Assembly: GCF_900156025.1 (NCBI RefSeq)
Contig: NZ_FTMO01000001.1
Coordinates: forward strand, 558,001 to 622,000
From: Allobosea sp. TND4EK4
GTDB lineage: Bacteria > Pseudomonadota > Alphaproteobacteria > Rhizobiales > Beijerinckiaceae
Length of the DNA: 64,000 nucleotides
Direction: 5' to 3'
This document shows positions 17,145 through 23,927 of this stretch, piece by piece; within the stretch, counting starts at the first letter, position 1, and each line of letters starts with the position of its first letter. Below the pieces are notes generated by a model. That model searched no databases, was not told the DNA's origin, and was given only the letters and a program-made list of their open reading frames with translations. A program made the position numbers and the translations under genes.

Positions 17145-17993
17145 ATGCTGTCGCGCTCGCTTTCTCTTCTCGGCTTCTCGTTGGTGCTGGCGGCAACCCA
17201 GCCCGCCCTTGCAGTCGTCGGCGGCGTCACGCCGCGCGACACGCAGGGCACGCGCGCCTCGACCGTGCGCGTGGAAACCAGCCGCGGCGAGCTCTGCTCC
17301 GGCGCAGTGATCGCGCCGCAGATCGTGCTCACCGCAGCGCATTGCCTGATGGATGGCAGCTCGATCAGCGTCGTCAGCCTCGATCCGCGCTTCAAGCCGC
17401 GCCGGCAGCTCGTCGTGGCCGTGCTGCCGCATCCGAGCTTCGTGCCCGGCACGACGCCACGAACCCAGCCGGGTACCGACCTCGCGCTGCTGCGCCTGGC
17501 ACAGCCCCTGCCGGACGACATGCAGCCCTTGAGTCTCGGCGGCGGGCTCTGGCAGGGCGAGACCGTGACCATGGCCGGCTACGGCCTCTCTTCGGAGAAC
17601 AACAAGCGCAGCGCGCGGCGACTGCGCGAGACGCAGCTCCTCAACGTCGGCAACTACACCACGCAGAATACCGTCAAGGTCGCGGTCGACATTGAATCGC
17701 GCGGCGAGACGCCGGGCGCCGGCGCCTGCCGTGGCGATTCCGGAGGGCCGGTCATCCGCGGTTCGGCCCGCTCGCGCGACCTCGTCGGGATCGTGAGCTG
17801 GTCGAGCGGGCCGCTGAGGACACAGGCCCGGCTGATCTGCGGCGGGTTCACCGCGATCACCCCGGTCAGCGAGCATCGCGACTGGATTTCGCAAGGCAGC
17901 GCCCGCCTGCTGGCGCTCGGCAGCGCCCTGCAGCCGGACGAAGCCGGCCGGCCACAGGCCAGCTCCGAATGGAGCTGGTGGTTCTCGCGCTGA
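17145..17993 (+). CDS. Secreted trypsin-fold (S1) serine protease B
   Basis: 282-residue paralogue of the preceding protease, with signal peptide MLSRSLSLLGFSLVLAATQP, mature VVGG start near residue 24 and triad His66 (LTAAHC), Asp112 (TDLALLRL), Ser199 (GDSGG). Both proteases share the unusual GAGAC(R/Q)GDSGG loop with Gly at the specificity position, so they arose by tandem duplication and then diverged. It carries an extra C-terminal tail of about 30 residues ending SSEWSWWFSR. The gene converges on the GTA capsid gene, with 61 bases between the two stops. Confidence 0.93.
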   Translation: MLSRSLSLLGFSLVLAATQPALAVVGGVTPRDTQGTRASTVRVETSRGELCSGAVIAPQIVLTAAHCLMDGSSISVVSLDPRFKPRRQLVVAVLPHPSFVPGTTPRTQPGTDLALLRLAQPLPDDMQPLSLGGGLWQGETVTMAGYGLSSENNKRSARRLRETQLLNVGNYTTQNTVKVAVDIESRGETPGAGACRGDSGGPVIRGSARSRDLVGIVSWSSGPLRTQARLICGGFTAITPVSEHRDWISQGSARLLALGSALQPDEAGRPQASSEWSWWFSR

Positions 17994-18022
17994 GCGTCCA
18001 GGGTGGTGGCCCCAGATCGCTG

Positions 18023-18044
18023 CGAAAGGCAGTTTCCGCTTTCG
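18023..18044. terminator. Weak hairpin between convergent protease B and capsid genes
   Basis: Inverted repeat CGAAAG-N10-CTTTCG in the 61-base gap between convergent stops, nested in a wider repeat (GCTGAGC at 17989 and GCTCAGC at 18053) that includes both stop codons. No T-tract follows on either strand, so terminator function is uncertain. If it terminated leftward transcription it would separate the GTA head genes from the connector and tail genes. Confidence 0.3.
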
Positions 18045-18054
18045 GACCAGGTGC

Positions 18055-19305
18055 TCAGCTTGCGAATGTCAGCCCCTTGATGGCGGCGAAATCCTGCACG
18101 CCGCCGCCCACGCGCTTGGTCGTGTAGAACAGCACATACGGCTTGGCGGAGTAGGGGTCGCGCAGGATGCGCACGCCGGCCCGGTCGACCACGAGATAGC
18201 CGCGCCGGAAATCGCCGAAGGCGATCGCCACGGCATTGTTTGCGATGTCGGGCATATCCTCGGCCTCGACCAGCGGAAACCCCAGCAGGGTCGCCGAAGC
18301 TCCGGCCGAGGCCGGGGGCTGCCAAAGATAGTTGCCGTTGGCGTCCTTGAACTTGCGTACCGCTCCTTGCGTCTTGCGGTTCATCACGAAGGTGCCGTTC
18401 TGGCGGTAGCCGGCCTTCAGCGCATAGACGAGGTCGATCAGCGCGTCGCCCGGATTCAGGGCGGCGAAGGCGCCGGCAACGCCGGTATTCAGCACGCCGA
18501 TATTGCCCCAACTCCAGCTCGCCTCGGCGACGGTCGGATAGGCCAGGAAGCCCTTGGGCTTGTCGACGCCGTCGCCACTGACGAAAGCCGCGCCTTCCTG
18601 CTCGGCGAAGGCGCTCTCGACCTCCTCCGCGATCCACTGGTCGATGTTGACGATGGCGTCGTCGAGCAGGGTCTGCGTCGCCGCCGGCATGGCATAGAGC
18701 TCCATCGCCGGGAAGGAGAGCTCGGCCAGCGTCGGCGTGGCCGTCTGCGGACGAACCGCCGTCTCCGAGACCCAGCCGGAGGCCGGCCCTGCGGTCGAGA
18801 AGGCCTTCTTGTAGCTGCCGGACGAGATGGTCCGCACCGTCGCCAGCGCCCGGATCGGCGAAATGTTGGCCAGGCGACGCAGGATTTCGCCCTCGACCGT
18901 CGAGGGCGCCAGATAGCCGCCATCCGGGCCGGAGCCGGCCGAGAGAGCCTTCGCCTCGAGCCGCTTCAGCCCACCGGCCTCGCCGGTTCGGACATAGGCG
19001 GCGAATGCTGCCTTGTGCTCCGCGACCAGCGGATCACGGGTGCCCTGACCGTCCCGGCCGAGCGCGGGCCGCGAGCGGTCCAGTGTCAGCCGGTCGATTC
19101 GGCGCAGCGCCTCGTCGAGCGCGCCGTCGATCCGGGCGAGCTTCTCCTCGGTCAGCGGATCGACACCGTTGCGGGCTTCCAACCCCGCAAGACGTTCGTC
19201 ATTGGCGGCACGATAGCTCTCCAGCGTGTAGCGCATATCTTCGAAGGCGAGCGCCAGATCGGCACCGGATGCCTTGGTTTCGGGGGCATGGTCGAGATGG
19301 GTCAT
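18055..19305 (-). CDS. GTA major capsid protein (gp5)
   Basis: HK97-fold capsid subunit, equivalent to rcc01687. 416 residues: an N-terminal coiled scaffold-like delta region (EDMRYTLESYRAANDERLAG) normally removed by the gp4 protease, then SAGSGPDGGYLAPSTVEGEI (start of the HK97 fold), ISPIRALATVRTISSGSYKK, the E-loop and A-domain segments, and the family C-terminus VGGGVQDFAAIKGLTFAS. It lies 36 bases downstream of the protease gene. Confidence 0.96.
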   Translation of the reverse strand: MTHLDHAPETKASGADLALAFEDMRYTLESYRAANDERLAGLEARNGVDPLTEEKLARIDGALDEALRRIDRLTLDRSRPALGRDGQGTRDPLVAEHKAAFAAYVRTGEAGGLKRLEAKALSAGSGPDGGYLAPSTVEGEILRRLANISPIRALATVRTISSGSYKKAFSTAGPASGWVSETAVRPQTATPTLAELSFPAMELYAMPAATQTLLDDAIVNIDQWIAEEVESAFAEQEGAAFVSGDGVDKPKGFLAYPTVAEASWSWGNIGVLNTGVAGAFAALNPGDALIDLVYALKAGYRQNGTFVMNRKTQGAVRKFKDANGNYLWQPPASAGASATLLGFPLVEAEDMPDIANNAVAIAFGDFRRGYLVVDRAGVRILRDPYSAKPYVLFYTTKRVGGGVQDFAAIKGLTFAS

Positions 19306-19341
19306 GGATTCTCCTGGTGAAATGCGATGGGAAGCCGGGTT

Positions 19342-19848
19342 TCAGGCGAAGGCGGCCGGCCGGAGCACGGTTTTCACGGCGCTGACCCGCGCCTGTGGCA
19401 GCATCGGAAAAGTGACGATGGAGACCTCCCAGAGGTCCACCCGCTCCAGCCGGCGCAGGCCGGTGCGCGGCTCGGTACGCGCCTTTTCGGGGCGAAAGCC
19501 GATCGAAAGGCCGTCGATCGCGCCGTCCCGCATCAGCGCGTGGATCTCGCGGGCACGAGCGACGGCGAGCGAGAGCCGCCCGCGGACGAAGAGACCGCGA
19601 CGGTCCTCGGCCAGGCTGAGCCAGCGACCAAGCGGCTCGGCCGGGTCGTGCTGCCAGAGCAGCTTGACGCCGGCAAGGCCGCGCCGCGCCAGACTCTGAT
19701 GGAAGGCGCCGGGCTCGACGACGTCCTTGCCCAGGTCCGGCACGCTGAAGAGGCTGGCATAGCCTTCGAAGGTGCCGTCAGCTGCGACGCGGGCAGGCTG
19801 CATCGGCAGAAGCTTGGCTTCGAACGGCAGGTGGCGGGTGCGGTTCAT
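19342..19848 (-). CDS. GTA prohead protease (gp4, HK97 family U35)
   Basis: 168-residue assembly protease that trims the capsid delta domain; equivalent to rcc01686. Family motifs: FEGYASLFSVPDLGKDVVEP, LLWQHDPAEPLGRW (His in the catalytic strand) and DGLSIGFRPEKA (Ser of the catalytic triad in GLSIGF), then LWEVSIVTFPMLPQA. The start at 19848 overlaps the stop of the preceding small gene by four bases (ATGA); further upstream reading in frame is a shadow. Confidence 0.94.
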   Translation of the reverse strand: MNRTRHLPFEAKLLPMQPARVAADGTFEGYASLFSVPDLGKDVVEPGAFHQSLARRGLAGVKLLWQHDPAEPLGRWLSLAEDRRGLFVRGRLSLAVARAREIHALMRDGAIDGLSIGFRPEKARTEPRTGLRRLERVDLWEVSIVTFPMLPQARVSAVKTVLRPAAFA

Positions 19849-20021
19849 CCCCGGTTCGCCTCGCCCTTGGCCGACTGGCTGCGCTCTCCTTCCAGCTTCG
19901 CGAGATTGCTGACGAAGCGGCTGAAGGTCTCGCGCGTGGCGCCGGCAGGCCCCGCTCTGTCGGTCTGCCGCCGCCCTCCTTCCGGTCGCGGCAGCGGCCT
20001 GCTCCGGCTGGTTCCCTTCAT
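19845..20021 (-). CDS. Hypothetical 58-aa protein in GTA head module
   Basis: Small basic protein starting MKGTSRSRPLPRPEGGRRQT and ending with a helical charged segment (FSRFVSNLAKLEGERSQSAK). It is not a member of a family I recognise. It overlaps both neighbours by four bases (ATGA at gp3.5 and at gp4), the coupling seen for genuine cluster genes, so it is probably translated. Codon use matches its neighbours. It may be a clade-specific GTA head accessory. It is too short for routine ORF calling in its own right and is easily missed. Confidence 0.6.
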   Translation of the reverse strand: MKGTSRSRPLPRPEGGRRQTDRAGPAGATRETFSRFVSNLAKLEGERSQSAKGEANRG

Positions 20022-20218
20022 GGCTTTTCTCCCTCGTGGCGGGCGTTGAAGCGGTTGAGTTCGCGCACGAAATCGTCGAAGCGGCGGTTTGCAGCCGTGA
20101 GCTCGCGCAGGACGAGCCAGGCCAGCCCGGATGCACTCGCGGCCCAGAGCAGCAGGCCGAGATGGCCGACATCGGCGCGGCCGACGAAAGCCGTCACGAT
20201 CTGATCGAGCAGGTTCAT
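20018..20218 (-). CDS. GTA small membrane-type protein (gp3.5 position)
   Basis: 66-residue protein from the ATG at 20218: MNLLDQIVTAFVGRADVGHL, a hydrophobic helix (LGLLLWAASASGLAWLVL) and a charged amphipathic C-terminus (ANRRFDDFVRELNRFNARHE). Small proteins with one predicted helix occupy this position (gp3.5, rcc01685) in GTA clusters. Overlaps portal and the next small gene by four bases each. Confidence 0.75.
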   Translation of the reverse strand: MNLLDQIVTAFVGRADVGHLGLLLWAASASGLAWLVLRELTAANRRFDDFVRELNRFNARHEGEKP

Positions 20219-21396
20219 GACGGCTCCTTCCCGGAGGTGCGCCGGCCGTAGCCGACCGCCTCGCGCTTCTCGTCCTCGTCGAGGAAGGTGGCTGCGCCCA
20301 GCCGCCGCCAGAGCGATTCCCGCTCCTCGGCCAGTGCCTCGATCGCATCGAGGTCGGGGTCGAGCATGAGGTCGTCGCCGAAGGCCGGACCGAGCCATTG
20401 CGCCAGTGACTGCGCCGTGCGGCGGACCAGCGGGATCACCGTCTGGCGCCAGAGCGCGCGGTTGGCCTCGGCGAAATTGGCGTGGGTGTTGTCGCCGGCC
20501 AAGCCGAGCAGCAGCGGCGGCACGCCGAAGGCAAGGGCGATCTCGCGCGCCGCCACGCCCTTGGCCGCGACGAAATCGAGCTCCGCGGGCGTCAACGAGA
20601 GCGGCTTCCAGTCGAGGCCGCCTTCCAGCAGCAGCGGGCGGCCGGCATTGCGGGCGCCCTGGAAGCTGTCCTCCAGTTCCTGCTTCAGCCGGTCGAACTG
20701 CGGCTCGGTCAGCATCGCGCCGTCCGGCCCGTCATAGACGAGCGCACCCGACGGCCTCGCCGCATTGTCGAGCAGTGCCTTGTGCCAGTTGCTGGCGGCG
20801 TTGTGGATGTCGAGCGCGGTCGCTGCAGGCTCGACCGGCGAGAGCCCGTAATGGTCATCGACCGGGTGGAACAGCGTCAGATGCAGGATCGGCGGCAGCG
20901 CGCCCTCGTCCTGCCGAAAGCGAATCGTCTCCCCGCCGACGGCGTAGTCGTAGGCCTCGGGCCAGCCGTCCCGGCCCGGCACCACGCGCATCCGGTCGGG
21001 CCGCAGCGCATAGAGCTCGCGCGGCTCGCGACCGGTCGAAACCGACTCGACATAGGCGTTGCCGGCGACCAGCAGATGGCCGAACAGCATCTCGCGAAAG
21101 GCGATGCCGCCCTGTCGGGGGTTCGGGCGGTCGATCAAGGCGAGCGCCGGATGCTCGGGCCTCTCGCGGTCCCCGACCTTGGCGACAAGCGGCGTCTGGG
21201 CCGCCGCCTCGGCGATCAACCGGACGCAGCGATGGACGACCGGGTTGCGCTCGTAGCCCTCGCGCGACAGGGCGACGTAGTCGCGCGGCGTCCACACCGC
21301 CCGCCCCGCCTCGTGCAGGGCGATCAGCGGCCCGACGCGCGAGCGCTTCTGCTCCGGCGCGGCGTTGCCGCGCAGGCTGCGAAGGAAATCGAACAT
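20215..21396 (-). CDS. GTA portal protein (gp3)
   Basis: Dodecameric DNA gate of the capsid (HK97 gp3 family), equivalent to rcc01684. 393 residues from the ATG at 21396: MFDFLRSLRGNAAPEQKRSR, REGYERNPVVHRCVRLIAEA, then NPRQGGIAFREMLFGHLLVAGNAYVE-type core, LALAFGVPPLLLGLAGDNTH and the C-terminal FGDDLMLDPDLDAIEALAEE. The frame is open for another 89 codons upstream, but that region is an intergenic repeat, not coding. Confidence 0.95.
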   Translation of the reverse strand: MFDFLRSLRGNAAPEQKRSRVGPLIALHEAGRAVWTPRDYVALSREGYERNPVVHRCVRLIAEAAAQTPLVAKVGDRERPEHPALALIDRPNPRQGGIAFREMLFGHLLVAGNAYVESVSTGREPRELYALRPDRMRVVPGRDGWPEAYDYAVGGETIRFRQDEGALPPILHLTLFHPVDDHYGLSPVEPAATALDIHNAASNWHKALLDNAARPSGALVYDGPDGAMLTEPQFDRLKQELEDSFQGARNAGRPLLLEGGLDWKPLSLTPAELDFVAAKGVAAREIALAFGVPPLLLGLAGDNTHANFAEANRALWRQTVIPLVRRTAQSLAQWLGPAFGDDLMLDPDLDAIEALAEERESLWRRLGAATFLDEDEKREAVGYGRRTSGKEPS

Positions 21397-21436
21397 GGAA
21401 GTCTCGCTGTTGGAGCGTGAAACGACATTCCGGCAG

Positions 21437-21537
21437 CCGTCATCGCGAGCGCGGCGAAGCGTTCCAGAAGCGGCAGTCCTCTCTGCCCGCTGGATTGCTT
21501 CGTCGCTGACGCTCCTCGCAATGACGGTTGGCGGGAA
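21437..21537. repeat. REP-like intergenic palindrome between large terminase and portal
   Basis: 101-base element with near-perfect ends: CCGTCATCGCGAG on the left and CTCGCAATGACGG on the right (one mismatch as inverted repeats). The inner part holds CTGGATTGCTTCGTCGC, the sequence that, when translated, gives the well-known ERSVSDEAIQ-type reading of proteobacterial intergenic repeats. It fills nearly all of the 143-base gap between the terminase stop and the portal start, the largest gap among the minus-strand GTA genes apart from the protease insertion. Related termini occur at 49333, 60756 and 63311. Confidence 0.85.
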
Positions 21538-21539
21538 AA

Positions 21540-22916
21540 CTACATCCCCCGCACCCGCGGCCGGCCCTTGGGCGCGAGCATCAGATGCGTCAGTGCCCAG
21601 ACCAGCGCATCCAGCCGGTCGGGGGAGCGACCGGTTTCGAGGCCGGACGGGCCGAAGGCGCACATTTCGTCTTCGAGCTCGGGGAAGGCGCCGGCATGGC
21701 GGACCCGCCCCTGGGCATAGAGCGCCGCCACCGGCTCGGCCCTCAGATACTTCCCGCGCGTCGCCTTCACGGAGATGACGGGGATGCCGGCATCGACCTC
21801 CCGGATGACGCTCTCAACCATCTCGCCGCCCTGGTTGACCTCGACGACCAGCGCATCCGCTTCATGGCGCCTGTAAAGTGCGACAGCCTTCTGCGCCCAT
21901 TCATGCGGGCGGGCGCCGGCCAGCGTCGCATCTTCCAGCACATGGCCGAGCCCTTCGGCATCGACGCCCGCGACCACGAGCCCGCACCGATCGGCGCGCT
22001 GCGAGGAGGAAGCCGGCGGATCGACCGCCACGACGATCCGCGCAAGGCCTGGAGCGGCGCGCTCCCGGGTTGCTTCGAGCATCGCTCGCGTCCAGAGCGC
22101 ATCGGCGCTTTCCTCGACGATCTCGCCGTCGAGTTCCTGCCGGCCCAGCCGCGTGCCGCCATAGCTCTGCGTAACGGTGCGGATGAATTCCGCCGCCATG
22201 TTGAAGCGGTTGTCGGCTGTCTTCGCCCGGCTGACCGCAACGTTCGGCTCGACCAGCAGGCGTTTGATCAGGGGCACCGGCCGCGGTGTCGTGGTGACGA
22301 TCTGGCGAGGATGGTCGCCGAGACGCAATCCGAATTGCAGCATGTCCCAGCACTCCTGAAGGTTCGGCCATTTCGCCAGTTCGTCGGACCAGGCGGCGCC
22401 GAATTGTGGGCCGCGCAGGCTTTCCGGGTCCTCGGCGGAGAAGACTTGGGCGATGGCGCCGTTCGGCCATTTCAGTTGCCGCAGCGAAGGCGACCAGGTG
22501 GGGCGCTCCCAGCGGGTGTGGATTGACAGGAGGCCGGAGACACCTTCGATCATGACGTCGCGGACCTGCCCCTGCGTCTCGCCGATCAGCGCGATGCGCC
22601 CGGTCTTGGCTTCTGCATAGGGCGGATGGCCGAGCGCCATGCCCTTCACCCATTCCGCTCCCGTGCGCGTCTTGCCGGCCCCACGCCCACCCAACACCAG
22701 CCAGACACCCCGCGGCGGCGGCGGCGGTATCTGGTCTGGCCGGGCCCAGATCGCCCATTCGACGATCAGAACCTCGTATTGGTCAGGCGTCGCCGTCGGC
22801 AGCAATTGCAGGAGCAGCGGCACCCGCCTCTCTGGCGGCAAGGACTTCAAGACGTCGTGCAAGCTCCTTTCGGAGTTCGGCGACGTGGCGCAATCCATCG
22901 GCGGCGGAGAGGTCAT
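21540..22916 (-). CDS. GTA large terminase (gp2)
   Basis: ATP-driven DNA packaging motor and nuclease, equivalent to rcc01683. The Walker A motif GGRGAGKTRTG is at about residues 76-86; later segments include the ATPase block SLRGPQFGAAWSDELAKW, TTTPRPVPLIKRLL (coupling motif) and the RNase-H-like nuclease acidic residues in VVAVDPPASS, VVEVNQGG and DRLDALVWALTHL. The start is uncertain: ATG codons at 22916 and 22898 both lie inside the upstream gene and neither has a strong ribosome site. The first was chosen, giving 458 residues. Confidence 0.94.
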   Translation of the reverse strand: MTSPPPMDCATSPNSERSLHDVLKSLPPERRVPLLLQLLPTATPDQYEVLIVEWAIWARPDQIPPPPPRGVWLVLGGRGAGKTRTGAEWVKGMALGHPPYAEAKTGRIALIGETQGQVRDVMIEGVSGLLSIHTRWERPTWSPSLRQLKWPNGAIAQVFSAEDPESLRGPQFGAAWSDELAKWPNLQECWDMLQFGLRLGDHPRQIVTTTPRPVPLIKRLLVEPNVAVSRAKTADNRFNMAAEFIRTVTQSYGGTRLGRQELDGEIVEESADALWTRAMLEATRERAAPGLARIVVAVDPPASSSQRADRCGLVVAGVDAEGLGHVLEDATLAGARPHEWAQKAVALYRRHEADALVVEVNQGGEMVESVIREVDAGIPVISVKATRGKYLRAEPVAALYAQGRVRHAGAFPELEDEMCAFGPSGLETGRSPDRLDALVWALTHLMLAPKGRPRVRGM

Positions 22917-23184
22917 CCGTCTGCTTGTCCTTTTGGCCGGGCGCCGGTTCGTCGATCGCCACCAGTTCGCGCACCGTGCGCGCCAGCGTCGCCAGCGCCT
23001 TGGCGTCGGCCTCGCTGGCGGCGGCGCCCTTGGGCATGTCCGAGAGATGCTCCTCATGCGCGTCGAGCTGGCGCTTGGCAGCCCGCCAGAGCTGGCTCAC
23101 CACGCGCTTCCGGTTAACCGGCACCGTTCGGGGCTTGGGCACAGCCGCTGCTGCTTCGCCGGCCGCGCCGTCATCCTCTGTCAT
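22783..23184 (-). CDS. GTA small terminase-position protein (gp1)
   Basis: 133-residue acidic/Ala-rich protein at the head of the cluster, where R. capsulatus encodes gp1 (rcc01682, small terminase). The sequence has a basic helix (NRKRVVSQLWRAAKRQLDAH) suited to DNA binding, a conserved-looking DAKALATLARTVRELVAID segment and a C-terminal helix. The start is the ATG at 23184; earlier in-frame codons run into the leader hairpin. It overlaps the terminase start by up to 134 bases. Assignment rests on position and the basic helix rather than a clear family match. Confidence 0.75.
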   Translation of the reverse strand: MTEDDGAAGEAAAAVPKPRTVPVNRKRVVSQLWRAAKRQLDAHEEHLSDMPKGAAASEADAKALATLARTVRELVAIDEPAPGQKDKQTDDLSAADGLRHVAELRKELARRLEVLAAREAGAAAPAIAADGDA

Positions 23185-23210
23185 CGCGAACGTCCCTGAT
23201 GGCAGGCACG

Positions 23211-23242
23211 AAAAAGCCGCCGGCGGGAGGGCGCGGCGGCTT
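23211..23242 (-). terminator. Intrinsic terminator in the leader of the GTA operon
   Basis: Read leftward, an eight-base GC-rich stem AAGCCGCC/GGCGGCTT with a 13-base loop is followed directly by TTTTT, a textbook intrinsic terminator for minus-strand transcripts. It sits 27 bases upstream of the gp1 start codon and about 24 bases downstream of a predicted start site. It could simply end the upstream LOG-gene transcript, or interrupt GTA transcription until anti-termination occurs. Confidence 0.75.
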
Positions 23243-23272
23243 CGTTCGGGCACATTTCGTGAGCGTTCCTGA

Positions 23273-23301
23273 TGTCTACCCGATCAGCGTCACGATGTCA
23301 A
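23273..23301 (-). promoter_or_regulatory. Predicted sigma-70 promoter upstream of the GTA cluster
   Basis: On the minus strand, a perfect -35 TTGACA (23296-23301) is followed after exactly 17 bases by TAGACA (23273-23278) as -10. An AT-rich stretch (GGAATATTTTC) directly upstream may act as an UP element. The predicted start near 23266 would give a leader of about 80 bases containing the terminator above. This is the only consensus-like promoter I see between the LOG gene and gp1. Confidence 0.6.
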
Positions 23302-23342
23302 GAAAATATTCCTACATTCGAGAGGCGCAGATCAGAGGGGCA

Positions 23343-23927
23343 TCAGACCTCTTCCTTCTCGACCCACTTATAGGTGGCGGAAGGAACGTAGTCCGCCATC
23401 CGGTCCAGCAGGGTCGCCGGTTCGGTGTCGGTCATGGCCATGGCGCGGTGATTGGCCTTCAGGAAGCCGGCCTCCACCGTCTGGTCGAGAAACGTCGCCA
23501 GCGCATCGTAGAAGCCCGCGACATTGAGCAGGCCGAGCGGCTTGCCATGGATGCCGAGCTGGCCCCAGGTCCAGATCTCGAACAGTTCCTCGAAGGTTCC
23601 GATGCCGCCCGGCATGGCGATGAACCCGTCCGAAAGCTCTGCCATCCGCGCCTTGCGGGTGTGCATGGTGTCGACGACCTCGAGCCGCGTCAGCCCGAAA
23701 TGGCCGACCTCCTTGTCCCGCAGCGCCTTGGGGATGACGCCATGGACCTCGCCACCGGCTTCCAGAGCGGCATTGGCGACGACGCCCATCAGGCCGACCG
23801 CGCCGCCGCCATAGACGAGCACCAGGCCGCGACGGGCGATCTCCGCCCCCATGGCCCGCGCGCCGGCCGCATAGACGGGATCATTGCCAGGATTGGAACC
23901 GCAGAAGACACAGACCGATTTCATCAC
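23343..23927 (-). CDS. LOG-family protein (cytokinin riboside 5'-monophosphate phosphoribohydrolase-like)
   Basis: Rossmann-fold Lonely-Guy/TIGR00730 protein of 194 residues, which hydrolyses nucleoside monophosphates at the N-glycosidic bond. Signatures: [13 protein letters not shown] at the N-terminus, [11 protein letters not shown], the catalytic MHTRKARM (Arg91, Lys92) and the PGGIGTFEE motif at 106-114. Its start overlaps the M20 peptidase stop by four bases. Whether it makes cytokinin-like compounds or acts in general nucleotide metabolism cannot be told. Confidence 0.92.
   Translation of the reverse strand: MMKSVCVFCGSNPGNDPVYAAGARAMGAEIARRGLVLVYGGGAVGLMGVVANAALEAGGEVHGVIPKALRDKEVGHFGLTRLEVVDTMHTRKARMAELSDGFIAMPGGIGTFEELFEIWTWGQLGIHGKPLGLLNVAGFYDALATFLDQTVEAGFLKANHRAMAMTDTEPATLLDRMADYVPSATYKWVEKEEV

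Noticed and set aside
21397-21663. N-terminal extension of the portal gene reading ERSVSDEAIQ-like sequence
   Set aside because: This is the translated REP-like repeat plus the 3' part of the terminase region, not portal coding sequence.
7432-23184. Prophage interpretation of the phage-like cluster
   Set aside because: No integrase, repressor, replication genes or attachment sites, and the gene order and short tape measure match GTAs.
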